DNA from: Moringa oleifera
Lineage: Eukaryota; Streptophyta; Magnoliopsida; Brassicales; Moringaceae
Direction of reading: 5' to 3'
Assembly: GCA_021397835.1 (NCBI GenBank)
Contig: JAJFZO010000579.1
Coordinates: forward strand, 1,937,001 to 2,001,000
DNA: 64,000 bases
Each line of letters begins with the position of its first letter. Positions within the stretch are counted from its first letter, which is position 1. The position numbers were made by a program, and so were the translations under genes. The notes beneath the pieces were generated by a model. It did no database searches. It saw only the letters and a list, made by a program, of their open reading frames with translations, and was not told where the DNA came from. Shown piece after piece: positions 24,546-36,789 of the stretch.

Positions 24546-25199
24546 TATCATCCACGACTCTCCATCTCTTTTTTTCCTTTAATTTTTTATTCACACTTCC
24601 TCACCATCTTGGAATCAACTTTTCTTCACTTTGACAAAGGATAATTTTTTTTTAATCATAAATATCACTCTTATTTTTTTTTTATCTTTTTTACTTTCAT
24701 ATCTCATTGTTTTATTTATTATTTTAATTTAACATACAGTTTGTGAGTTTACCATGATATTTTATCATTTAATCTTATGCTTTAAGTAATCATATAATCA
24801 ACAAAAATAGGATATTAATAGTTGTAATAATATTATAATGCAAGTGGTTGTCAGTAAAAAGAGAAAGAAGGGCAGAAAGAAAGAGAGGAAAAAAGAAAAA
24901 AAAAGTGATTATGAAAATGATAAATAATATGAAGTGAGTGATTGTTCATATAAGAAAAGAAAAAAAAATTGAATAAAAAAGTAAGAATGATTTTCATGTA
25001 CAAATTAAATAAAAATATTAATAAAAATGAGTAGCTTTAATAAAATTTGATATGTAAAATTTTTTAGAGTACCAATAAATTTTTTTAGGTAAATTAAGAA
25101 TTTTTTTGTTATTGATTTACTTGATTTTAATCATGTTTAAAAAGTTGGTAAAATCAGTTCATTATTTTAATTTAAGTTTTTAAAAATTTTAAAAATAAA
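24546..25199. other. intergenic AT-rich and purine-rich DNA
   Basis: No gene or clear repeat unit. GAAAGAAGGGCAGAAAG-like purine tracts lie at about 24860-24970. Confidence 0.5.
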
Positions 25200-25680
25200 A
25201 AATTTAAGTTTTGAGAGTATGAAAAAAATCTTAAGAAAGATTTACGTTTTCTATGGATATAAAAATTATTTTTAAAAAATAAAAATATATATTTTGAGAA
25301 GTATAAAAAATGGAAGTTTCATCATACTTTTTAATATAAAATAACTTTTAAAAATTTAAAAAATATCTTAAATTTTTTTAGTGTATGAAAAGATCTCAAG
25401 AGATGAGTATGTTTTTCATAATTTTTAATGTAAAAATTATTTTGAAAATATGTATTTAGAGTTTTTGTTAGAGTATGAGAAAATCTCATGAGAAAAATGT
25501 TTATATTTTCTAATATAAAAGTTACTTTTAAAAATAAAAATATATATTTTAAGTTTTTAAGAGTATAAAAAAATCTCGAGAGAGGTTTTTAGAATTTTTA
25601 ATATAAAGATCATGTTTTTTAAAAAAATTATTTTGTTTAAGATAATAAAAATGTTTCAAGAGAGAAATCTATATATTCTT
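25200..25680. repeat. degenerate tandem array, period about 80-98 bp
   Basis: The motif GAGTATRARAAAATCTCRWGAGA recurs in varied form near 25217, 25296, 25382, 25463, 25561 and 25640. Each occurrence is followed by a TTT-TAATATAAA and TTTTAAAAATAAAAATATAT segment. Six units can be followed. A (CA)n(TA)n microsatellite lies just beyond, at about 25710-25742. Confidence 0.65.
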
Positions 25681-25742
25681 TAAAATGTTTTAAATACATA
25701 CATAAATACGCGCACACACACACACATATATATATATATATG

Positions 25743-26819
25743 TTGTCTGTATGCATGGCTCCAAATTTAATTTTTTTTTAATTAATTAATAAAATTATAA
25801 AAATTAGGCTTAAATCTTAAATTTAGATATTAAAATATTAATAATTTACTTGTGCTAGGATTATAAGATGTTAAAATTATTTATATGATTTATATAATGT
25901 TGTTGTGTATCTTATTTTAGTGTTAACATGTTATTACATTTGTATGAATCATAAAAAAAGTATTTTGAAAATCAAAGGTTAAACGAGAGTAAAGTCTTTA
26001 TATTCTTCCTTATGAAAAAATATTTTCGACGATTAAGGGTTGAATAAAAGTGAGACTTGTAATTTTTTTATCGTATAAAAAAATATTTTTAAAATTAAAA
26101 ATCAAGCAACAGCGAGATTTTTATATCTTATCATAAAATATGATATCAAAAATTAATAATAAAACAAAAGTTAAACCTCTGTATTTTTCAAAAGTTAAAA
26201 TTTCATTTATTTTTGTATGCACATTATTAATTTTTTTCAGATACTTTTTTTAGAAATTAATTTTAAATATCAAGTTAATTTCAAAATCGAAAAATAATTA
26301 CGATCAATTGGTACCAATCACCGTTGGATGCTAACCGTTTTTTATTACTTAACCCACTTTGAAACCTATGTTTTTGATTTTGAATACCAATATAATCCTC
26401 TTTATGTTTATTTTTGTTTGATCTAAAAAAATAGTTTTTGAAAATAAATGAATTTTGATGCTTAATGATACCATAAAAATGATTTGTAGCAAGTCCTTTT
26501 TTTTATTTTTTATTTTTCTAAAGAAAGCCAATAGAAAATTTTTAAATCACTTCAGGATTCGAATTCATTTGAAAACCACTCTAGCATCATGTATTATTTA
26601 AAGAATTTGTAATATTTTTATTTTTATATTATTTTAAATATCATATATTATTTCAAATGTCATATGATATTCGGATATCACATTTCTTTACATCCATCAC
26701 TATGTACTATTGACACTTTCATGTATTAATTTAAATATCATGCATTATTTTGTTATGGTTTTTGTACTATTTAATTCATCAATGCAATATTGTGATTATT
26801 GTATTATTTATTTATTAAA
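25743..26819. other. intergenic AT-rich DNA with weak repeats
   Basis: About 25970-26180 contains three loose copies of a unit with ATGAAAAAATATTTTYRA and a GAGA-TT-TATATT word, spaced about 70 bp. No gene is supported. Confidence 0.4.
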
Positions 26820-27440
26820 TACAGATAGTGAAGAAACATACTACAGAGCTATCGAGTTGTGGGTCAGTTACAACCATTCTCATTTGCACATGATGAAGCC
26901 TACCTCTATTGTCTTCAACAAATTGAATAAAGATGGCCTAGCAAGAAGTAAGTTCAAGGATTGCTACTTCAGGCAACTCCTTGATATGCAGATAGATAAG
27001 TATCCACTAGCTCTTCTCTATGAAATCATACACGACAAAAACGATGAGATGTGTTTCTTGACAAGTTGGAGGATAACTATTCTCAATAAAGTAGACTTCT
27101 ATCTTATCATCAGAATGAGGCTTGGCAAGTTGCTAGCAAAGGGCAATTATTGGCGCCCCTCTAAGATGGCATAATGTTACGCTATAAAGGCAAATTTGTT
27201 GAGGGTTGTATGTGAACAATCCGATGATAATGTTAAGTTATAGTCCTATTGTACATCTTATGTGGCCTACTATATGGGCAAGATGAGAGGATGCCAGTGA
27301 AGAAGGAATGGGAGCTGGCTTTAATGGATGATTTGGAAAGCTTTAACAAATTTCTTTGGGAACTGCCACTTTGCATCATTCCATGAAATTTTGGAAGCAA
27401 ATAGTGAAAGGCATCAACCCTGTATGGCTTCACTTGGGTT
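26820..27440 (+). pseudogene. DUF1985-like (Ulp1-associated) gene fragment
   Basis: The open stretch (to 27174) has a pattern resembling the DUF1985 domain found in plant transposon-associated Ulp1-protease-like proteins: SKFKDCYFRQLLDMQ, then LLYEIIHDKNDEMCF, then MRLGKLLAKGNYWRP. After a stop, 27230-27440 continues in broken frames with YYMGKMRG, DDLESFNKFLWE and a GFYW-like end, as that domain does. Stops and frame changes show that it is dead. The identification rests on remembered family pattern only. Confidence 0.4.
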
Positions 27441-27529
27441 CTACTGGTATGTTTTCATTCTCAGAATGTTGTCTTTTACATTTAGAATATGCATACCTCT
27501 TTTGTGACTGAAACTTAATATGTCTTTAC

Positions 27530-28860
27530 AGATCAAGAAGTGAATATTAAACCTCCTAGAAGGTTTGAACAAGTGGAATCATATACAAGTTTAGCAAAAG
27601 GAGAAGAGCTGGCAGCATATGCTCACAGATTTGTTGAGCAATTTTGTTGGAGTTAAAGCTACTAGCTTCAAGAAAGCTATAGCAAGTCCTCAAGCTGAAA
27701 AATGGCGTAAGGCAATGAAAGAGTGAAATGCATTCTTTTAAAGCCAATCATACTTGGGAAGTTGTGGATAGACCTGAGGATTTACGAATCGTAAATGGAT
27801 CCTCAAGCTGAAATTAAGATGACGGAACTCCTAGTTCAACAAAGTAACAAACAACGCTAGTAGCCAAATTTTTCACTCGGGTAGAAGGCATAGATTACAT
27901 TGAGATCTTTTCTCTAGTAGTGCAGTATAAAGCCATTATATTGGTGTTGACAAGATGGCTTTAGAAGGCTGGGAGCTTGAGCAGATAGATGTCAAGACAG
28001 CTATCTCGCAAGGAAAACTTGATAAGATCATTTATATGAAGCAACCAGAGGGATTCAAAGTCAAGGGCAAGGAGCACTAGGCAAGCAGTCTTATCTCCAA
28101 AAAGTCTTAAATAAATTTTCAAGGATCAAGCTAAGGGTGTCAACATTCAATTAGGAAGCCATTTTCAAGCTATCTTGCCAATGTTGCCCCGCAAATGAAG
28201 ATGAAAATGATAAGATGGCAAGTGTGCCTTACTCAAGTACAATTGGTTCCTCAATGTATGCAATGATCTATAGTAGAGCAAACATTACCCATTCAATGAG
28301 TTTGCTGATCGAGCAGATACATGTCTAATCCAAGCAAAAGCATTGGCAAGTTGTAAAATGGTTGACGAGGTACATCAAAAGCACCTTAAACTATGGACTA
28401 GTACATGAAAAGATGAGACATTTTGGTTTTATAGATTCTGATTATGCAGGAGATAGGGATAAAAAAAAAAAAAAAAGCTCCTTGTCTGCATAAATCTTCC
28501 ATTATGGAGGATGTTGTGTGAGTTGGAAAACTCAGCTTTAACCTGTGGTAGCTCTCTCAAGCATTGAAACTGAGTATGCAACAACAACTAAAGGCTTTAG
28601 GGAAGTTGTGTGATTGTCAAGGCTACTAGATGAATTGAGGTTTTATTCACCCAATGATACTTATCGTCAGTGTGAGTCAATCTGCCATGCACTTGAGCAA
28701 GAACCCAGTTTTTCATGGAAGGTCTAAGCATTTTGATATGAAGTGCCATTTTGTTAGGGAATGGCAGAGAATAGTAGCATCCTTTGCATGTAGTTCATTA
28801 ATTCTGCCCCAGATTTGAGAAAGCATGAGGGAGATAAATTGTAACAGTAAAGGTTTGGGA
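27530..28860 (+). mobile_element. degenerate Ty1/copia retrotransposon pol (reverse transcriptase-RNase H)
   Basis: In shifting forward frames I can read copia landmarks in order: LKANHTWEVVDRPEDLR (about 27738), LVAKFFTRVEGIDYIE (about 27860), DVKTAISQGKLDKIIYMKQ (about 27985), YSSTIGSSMYAMIYSRANI (about 28235), HFGFIDSDYAGDRD (about 28420) and ALSSIETEYATTTKGFREV (about 28545). Numerous stops, frameshifts and internal losses mean it is non-functional. The upstream gag, protease and integrase are not visible, and no LTRs were found. Confidence 0.8.
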
Positions 28861-29155
28861 CTTAAAACTAGTTTACTGTTGCTGATCTTCTTGATACATC
28901 GATTGTAACAAATTTGTTTTTGAAATTTTCAGTTGATCATATTTTTAGACTGACTTCAACTTTCTAAAAATCAAATGGTCTAAAAGTGTGATTTTACTTT
29001 CTACCTTAACCAAAGAAGCTAAAGAAAAGAATACACAATTTACTTTCTAATTCCCCAATCCTCCCAGTTGAGAAGGATCGAAGCTCATACATGTGAAACA
29101 ATTTCAGTTCTTTTATCAACTAATAGCTAAACCACACATAAGAATTAACAAACTT
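28861..29155. other. 3' flank of PDR copy 2
   Basis: Lies between the copia relic and the stop codon of the transporter on the minus strand. It presumably contains the 3' UTR. No gene is seen. Confidence 0.5.
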
Positions 29156-32100
29156 CTATCGCCTTTGGAAATTAAACACTTTTATCGATGCTGCAAAAAT
29201 AAATGCGAAGAGAACTGTGAATGCAACATTCACAGCTGCAACTACTCCCAGAAATTCATGTCTGAAGCCAAAATAACTTCTCAAGAACTCCTCCACTGTC
29301 TCGCCTGTCTCAAGCTCGTGCTTCAAATCTCCAAACTGAGACACAACCAAGCCATACAATGTCCATGATACAGGGCAGATCCAGTAGTACCATCTCCACC
29401 ACACAGGAATTCTCTGTTACAATAAAACAGATAAAAAAAGAAAAGAAATTAGTGAGCAACACAATTATAATGTATGCTAGGACTTGAATTGATTATGAGA
29501 AATGATCACTTACAGTTCGTGGGATAATGAATCCTGAAAACAGGTTCCAAATTGTGTAAAATGCAGAAGAAACCACAGCAGCGATGTGGTGGTTTGGGGT
29601 CATAGCCACGGCCATCATTCCATAGAAGGTGAAGTATAGCAATGTGAAGTACATGAAGAAAAGATACCAAAAGAACTTTGCCACTGTCCATTGGAAACCA
29701 ATCATGGCGTAAACTATAAGCCCGTATACCACAGCTTGAGAAAAAATGTAAGGGAGCTCAATCACAACCTGCCACAGAAAAAGAAAAAGATAAAGATAAA
29801 TTTTGAAGTCAATAAGGAAGAACAGATGAAAGTTAAGCTGTAACTTTATGAAGAAAGAAGTAATTTACTTGTGCAAAGGCATATGGCATTGCTGAATACA
29901 TTCCAGCAGCTCTTTCTCGGTAAAAGACTGTTCTCTCAACAGCTATGACTGGCTGCACAGATGCAGCATTCTGGACACCGAGGAAGAGCACAGCAGCATA
30001 CATTGAACCCATGGCGTTGAACAAATCCTGTTGCTTTTCCCTACAATTTGCATTTTGGATATCAGATTAACCGGAAACTAGAGGGAGTCTGAAGATAAAT
30101 ATTATCTGATGATGCCATTTTAACTTACGTTTTGGAGCCAAGGTCCCAGAACATTGACCCTAACATCAGCGCTATGAAGGCTGTGAAGAGAAATCTTACG
30201 GCAGTGTAAGGTGGGTTGCGCCAGTATGACCAATGTTGCTTCCACAAACAAGCCATACATTGAGTCAAAAATGATTGTGAGTATTGGCTAGGAAAATGGA
30301 GTTCCTTTGAACCAGGAGAAGGTCTGCTTAGATCTTTAATAAGAGCTTTGTTTCTCCTGAAAATTTTATCATAAATCAGTACTAAATTTGAGCTAAATAC
30401 ACAATATAAGAAGCCTTCTCTGTGGTTCATATCAGATGCTGAAACATATAGACTTTGGATAAACTTACCTATAAAGTTCTGAGTTTTTGTAAATCTCAGT
30501 GAAATCAACACCCAAAGCTATTTCTTGTGCTGGGGTAGTGACTTCTAACATCCAGGTTGCTGGATTATACCCATCTTTGATCTTACTGATTCCTTGAATT
30601 CCCTTTATCAATAAAAGGTCAACTGTAAGCTACTTAACAAGAATTAAGATCATGGAATGCTTCAAGGATTCAATTGTTCATCATATCATACCTCAAAATA
30701 CTTGATCAGATGGCAAGAATGGTGACCCAAAGGGCCTACATAGATCTCTTGTCCTCCTCGTTTCAATAGAAATAGCTGCAACCCATATTAAATGTGTCAT
30801 ACTTAGAACAAAATTTGCAGAAAGCACTAAGACTTCTTTAGGTGTTTAAAGTTCTCACCTCATCAAAAGCTTCAAATATATCGATGCTTGGCTGATGGAT
30901 GGTGCAGACAACTGTTCTTCCAGTGTCAACAGTGTTCCTTACTGTTCGCATAACTATTGCAGCAGCTCGTGCATCAAGCCCTGAAGTCGGCTCATCCATG
31001 AATATGATAGATGGATTTGCCACCAACTCAACAGCAATGGTAAGCCGCTTTCTCTGTTCTGTTGACAGCCCATTTACACCAGGCAACCCAACCAAAGCTT
31101 GTCTCAGTGGGTTTAGTTCTACAAGCTCCATCACTTCCTCAATGAACATCTGCAGGAATTCATGAAAGTTAAGAGTTAACATCAGCCAGATACCAGAAAG
31201 AAAGCTACATGTGTTTATGCAATGCAGTGTTATCTTGGTTAGCTTGTGTCCAGCTTTAAATTTCCTTAAAAAGAAAACTAAGAAAGAAGATACAGAGTAG
31301 AGTAGTGTCGTTCACAAACCTTTCTGGTTTCTGCATCGACTTCAGGAGGTAGTCGAAGCCAAGCTGAGTAGACCAAGGACTCGTAGACAGTAACGTGAGG
31401 AGAGTGAATATCATTCTGTTCACAGTATCCAGATATTCGAGCAAATGTTTCCTGCTTCTTCGGGTACCCTGAAATTGTGATATTCCCGTCTATGTAGCCA
31501 CCAGTTTTCCGTCCTGCTAGCACATCCATTAGAGTTGTCTTACCGGCACCACTTACTCCCATCAAAGCAGTCAGAACACCTGGCCTGAATGCACCACTAA
31601 CGCCCTTCAAGAGAACCAATCTGTCTTCAGGGACTCCCTGATCTTTCATTTCCTGTAAAGTTCATTTCAACCAATTCAGAGTCTCATTCATCAGAATAAG
31701 CTGTAACCAAAATAAAACTTCAACATTTAAACATATAAGTTACTTGCAAAACTTTTCCACCTGCGGCATATCGACGGAATACATAATTTCATCGAAGGTA
31801 ATGGAATGTGGCTCAAATGGAAGAACCATTCCCCTTTTTTTGTTATGGTTGGCCTCAACAGCTATCTCAGTCCTCCCAGATGAGTTGGAAGAGATCCTTT
31901 TCCTCATGATTTCATCTCCTCTCTCTGCATGCCAAGACCATTTAGAATGCAATTTTGGCAGCTCAACAATATGGTCCATAGTGACATAAACAATACACGC
32001 ACCATGGAAAGAGCAAATTACCTGTATTATTTCGGTGATTTGAGTTACTTCCATAGGATGATAACTCAATTACTCCTTGCTTGTCCTCACCGTCAGTACT

Positions 32101-35100
32101 CTGAGATTCTTCTGTCATAACAGCCTGGGGCTTCCCAAATGCTGCGCAATCATTCTCATAGTTATCATATATAACTTTCTGGATTTCAGAAAGGAATAGA
32201 AAAATGGAATGTGAAGATACGCACGATTAAGGTAAGTGAGAGCCAGAGTGAAACAGAAGTTGAACAAAAATACAAATCCAAACAGAGAGCCTACTCCCAA
32301 CCAATACCAATATGCATCTGGGAAAAACCCGCGAGACTTCAAAACTGCAACTCCTAATGACTCATTTGACTCTGGAAGAAACTGTATGATGAAAAGAAAA
32401 AGAAAAAGTCCAAGTATCAGCTCATATTTGAGAGAAAAACAGACCAAAAAAAAAAAAAACATTTCTCCTTTAAACATTACATACCCGTCCCCAGCTATTC
32501 CCCAGGAACTCATTAACCACTATTGCATTCTGTCCATACATCATAGGCGATGCCCAGTAACCCCATATCCACCACTTCTTAATGTTATCTGTGGCATTAA
32601 GAAAAGGATTAAGATTGGTTAAAGTTCAGTTTTCACAGAATGGTACTACTGAATTTATCAATTGAACATCGTACCTCGTGACAGGACAATGCCACCCAGT
32701 GCAAAAAGTACTAGCAGAGCAAATGACCCAAATGTGTTAGCTACGATCATGTTTCTTCCAGCAGCTGCAATGAATCTAAATAAACCAGAAGCCATCTGGT
32801 TGACAAGCAAGAGCAGAAGGTACTGCTTGAACAGCCTGCAGCAAGTGAATTTGTCTCATATATCAGCTGACACTAAACATGTTTTTAATTACCTTCCATT
32901 GGAAGTATCAAGGTAAATATTTCTATTATTTTTACCTTCCGATATGAGGATCGAATCCAATAACGTAATAAGTGATGAATACCCAAATGCCAACTTCTAT
33001 GAATGTAATAGGAATCTTCAAGATCCATGGAGGTAGAGCATATGTCCATGCAGGATAAAAGAGGAGGTCTCTTTGCTTGTAAAAGACAGGAAGCTTTGCA
33101 ATGGTCATTGAGAGTTCAGACATTCCATTAAACATTATCATAATCACTGTGAAAAATAGGGCACCAGTGTAGATTCCTCCATCAGTAACTGAATCCCGGT
33201 GCATATTAGTCCGCAGGAAGAGCGTCATAGTGATAAGTGCCATTACAGTCAGCTATCAACAGAAAAGAAATCCCATGAATCAAAATCAGATAAACAATTT
33301 TTTAAGAAACAAAAAATTAAATGCCCACCTGGGTGAACTTGAAGATGTAGACGAATGAGTTTCTCTTCATCAGCAAGTACTCTCTCGAGAAGTTAGCTTT
33401 AAACAACTCTTTCTTGCTAACACCATATCTTTGGGTTGTCAAAGCCGCTGGATGGCTCTTTATCTTTTCAAATGGTGTCCCAAGCTCATCACCAAGTCTC
33501 CTTCCCACACGGTAGGATTGGAATGCCTCAGAAAACTCTTTGACAGTGATAAGCCTGTAAGGCTTATCTCTGCGTGCCCAATATTGCATTTGATCTTTCC
33601 TAGATGTCACCTGCAAATAAGTGATTTCCGGAATACTTAGCAATGAGACTTCACTATCACATGTAAGGCTCATCTTGCAAACTAAAGGTTGTTTCTGCAC
33701 TTACTTCTTGCAAGAAATCAGCAACACCCTTCCTTTCAGGGCACTTGAAGCCCATTGATTCAAAAAAGTCCAGGACATATTCACGAGGACCCTGGTAAAC
33801 AATCTGGCCTTCAGAGAGAAGTATGATGTCGTCAAAAAGATCATAAGTCTCTGGTGCTGGCTGAAGCAGGGAGATAACAGCAGTTCCATTAAGAATGTGA
33901 ACATATTGCTTGAGAGAGTTCACAATCTGGAAAGTCGTTGAACTGTCCAAACCCGTTGATATCTCATCCATGAACAGCGCCCTTGCCGGTCCAACAAGCA
34001 TCTCACCTATGAATCAAATTTTCAGATTTTCTATTAGTCCTCTAAACAGATAGAGAGAAACTTAATTCCTTTAGTTTCAGAAATGGATTAATGAAGTGGT
34101 TAATTACCAGTTGTGACACGCTTCCTTTGTCCTCCAGAGATTCCTCTTAACATCTCGTCTCCAACCATGGTATCTGCACATACTTCTAGTCCTAGAATCT
34201 GTAATTTTGTTTATGGTAAGAAATTTACATACTGTAAGAATCATAATCTTTCCAGTTCTGAAATGTCTTAAGAGATATTGATCCCCATACGCAAGGTCAT
34301 TACCTTCAGGATATAGTCTGTGATGGCACCAGCTTCCCGACCTTCTGATGCCACTGCCTATGACATTACAAATACCCAGAACAAGAAACAAAAGTTAATC
34401 ATAACGAAGTCAAGATTCTCTTGCATGAGAACTCATTACTGGGACGATTATTTCTGTTTTACATAGAATGAAATTTCCAGCCATAGAAACACCTCAGACC
34501 AATCCTGTTTCACATAGCTGTCTCACCTTCATGAAGACATCGATATCAGGGTCAGGCTTAATGTTTGCTGCTTTCTCTCTCCTGGACAACTCTGATAACA
34601 TATCTGAGAATCCCAAAAACACAAAAAGACATGCTTGGATCGTCCTCCAATTTTATCGGAAGTAAATTACAACAGAAAGGTCTGAAACAAGCCATTTGAA
34701 CTCACCATAGCGGGATCCAACCCCCTGGCATCTTGCAGCAAAAGCAAACGTTTCTCTCACTGTCATTTCTCCTATATGAACATCATGCTGGCTGATATAG
34801 GCAGCAGTCCTCTGGGGTACAAACTCATTCATGCCATGACCATTATAGGTCACATTACCCGAAAACTGTGCTCGTAATTTCAGTTACTTGAATTAGATAC
34901 AGTAACCAATGCTGATCTTATAATTTAGAGACCCACCAAAGAAATAAAAAGTTTGGCTACATGTGTGGTCACCTTTAGATCAGGATCTAGCTTTCCAGCT
35001 AAAGCCAGGAGGAGAGTTGTCTTTCCCGAACTTGGAGGACCCAGAAGCAGTGTCATTCTGAGATAACATAGAACAGAAAATGAGAATTAGCTTCTCAGCT

Positions 35101-36052
35101 TTGTTCTAAAGTTCAATCTGAAATTATTCAGAGAAAATATAAGCAATTGGAATTCAATTCGACCTGCTTGGCCTGATTATTCCACTGATATCTTTGAGGA
35201 TAGTGAGGTGCTTCTTCCTACTTGGAAGAATATGCAGATAGTTCAAGAACCCCTTTCAATTACAACCCAAAAGAAGATTCAGAAACACAGAAAGAAAGAG
35301 AAATGTAAATCAGATAAATAAAAGAATCAAGTGCATAAATTATGAATAAAGTTTGCATTTCGTACTTCCACTATATTGACAGTGAAGTTAAAGAATGAAG
35401 GCAAGGCTCTGCCTCCGACATAAGCTTCTGCTTCAATGTTTAGATGCTCAAAACGGACTTCTATGGTGGGAATACTAATTCCAACCCTGCAGGGAAAAGG
35501 AAAAAAAAAACTCCTTAGTTGAAGAAAAATGGAGAATTTTATACATATATTCACAACCAAAACAGAGTTCAACTGTTTCGTTTCCAAGACGTTCATTAAA
35601 ACAGAAGAATAGGATATTTCACGTTACTTTTTCTTTCCATCAATTTATTCTGTAAGTTGAACAGTTTTCTCAGTGACCAAACAGAAAATGAAATAAAGAA
35701 GAAACCAGTACCTGTCGATGCGGTTCTTGAGCTTTAATAAGAACTGTTCATTATCCTCCTCAGCGATTTTCACCAACCGCTCCAGCAAATTCTTCCTCTC
35801 TTGCAGTCCAAGGTTTCTTATGTCGATTTCATCGGCACCGCCATGGGAGGTAGTCAATATACCTTTCCTTAAGCGATCAAAGGTAGGCAGTTTCTCGAGT
35901 GCAGCCCATTTTAGAGCCTCTTCATCGTCTTCTTCCCGTGAAGATCTTGAAAACACTTCCATGGCATTATTCCTCCAAATCGAAGAACTTCCTGCTCCAA
36001 TACTTCGAGCCCGTAAACTGTTACTCGCTTTGTAAACATCACCTCCCTCCAT
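29156..36052 (-). CDS. PDR1-like: full-size ABCG (PDR) transporter, copy 2, complete
   Basis: Twenty-four exons with GT-AG borders: 35712-36052, 35366-35486, 35164-35252, 34973-35057, 34706-34865, 34527-34603, 34304-34357, 34108-34198, 33705-34006, 33329-33610, 32936-33252, 32675-32835, 32485-32588, 32225-32381, 32022-32141, 31761-31924, 31320-31652, 30859-31149, 30692-30775, 30469-30602, 30129-30356, 29869-30040, 29514-29768, 29156-29413. They sum to 4380 nt, 1459 residues. NBD1 has Walker A GPPSSGKT (190-197), signature SGGQRKR (330-336) and Walker B LFMDE (350-354). The first membrane domain is about 520-790. NBD2 has Walker A GVSGAGKT (907-914), LSTEQRKR (1014-1021) and FMDEP (1036-1040). 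The second membrane domain spans about 1160-1440, ending NFQRR. The reverse NBD-TMD order is diagnostic of PDR proteins, plasma-membrane ATP-driven exporters or importers of terpenoids, phenolics or hormones. The N-terminus ([21 protein letters not shown]) matches the PDR1/ABCG40 group. The substrate is unknown. Confidence 0.96.
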
Positions 36053-36789
36053 TATAACAAGAGATTATTACTTCCACAAAACTGCCAAAATGCAATCACG
36101 ACCCACGAAAACTTTCTAAGAATTTGACGCAAGGAGGCGACGGATATCTCCTCCGAGAAAAAGGAAAGCAAAACCCGGAAATCTTTAAATACAACAAGAA
36201 GAGATTTCAAGTTTACATAGAAAAACTCAAGTGGAAGATATGGGTTTCTCTATAGACACCTGTATCTAGCCTTATATACAAGTACCCAAGCAGAAAAAAT
36301 GGACTCGCAATTGACGCTGTTCAAATGTAGGCCAGGAAAGACATTAATGCAACATGCTGTTCAACATCCCGTCAGGTTTCTTGATAAAAATATATCGTTT
36401 TCTTACTAAGTGACAGTTTTATAAACGAGGGCTGCCTTTGTTTACCTTGATTACCAAGACAAAACAGAGAAGTAAGCTAAATCAGTAGAAGATCCAAGTT
36501 TTTGAGCTCTAATAATCAACTCTACTGTCCATGAAGACCAACCAGAAATTCTGGTCAAATGGGTTTTATGAATTAATCCACTTTTAATTCCATCTGTTTC
36601 AAAGTTTTTTCCTCTCCCATATTAGATATATCTATCATACATAGTCTTGTAAACTTTTCTGATGACGGCTTGATGCATTGGATTTAGCTGAGGTTCCTTA
36701 AGATATCTTAAATTATATTATACTTGATGATCAAGAAAGCAAGCTATTCAATGTTCTTTGCAAATATATATGTGCCAAAAAATTCACCA
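36053..36789 (-). promoter_or_regulatory. leader and proximal promoter region of PDR copy 2
   Basis: Homologous to 6057-6790 upstream of copy 1 over about 700 bp. It contains the putative TATA box. Similarity between the two copies stops near 36765-36790, where the inverted paralogous block begins. Confidence 0.6.
36271..36278 (-). promoter_or_regulatory. putative TATA box of PDR copy 2
   Basis: The minus strand reads TATATAAG about 220 bp upstream of the start codon, in a region otherwise shared with copy 1, where the third base is changed (TACATAAG). Motif-based. Confidence 0.5.

Noticed and set aside
30899..31165. 88-residue plus-strand frame repeated at 46061-46327 and 60218-60484
   Set aside because: It is exactly antisense to the conserved NBD2 exon 18. 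Its conservation is a by-product of the coding constraint on the transporter.
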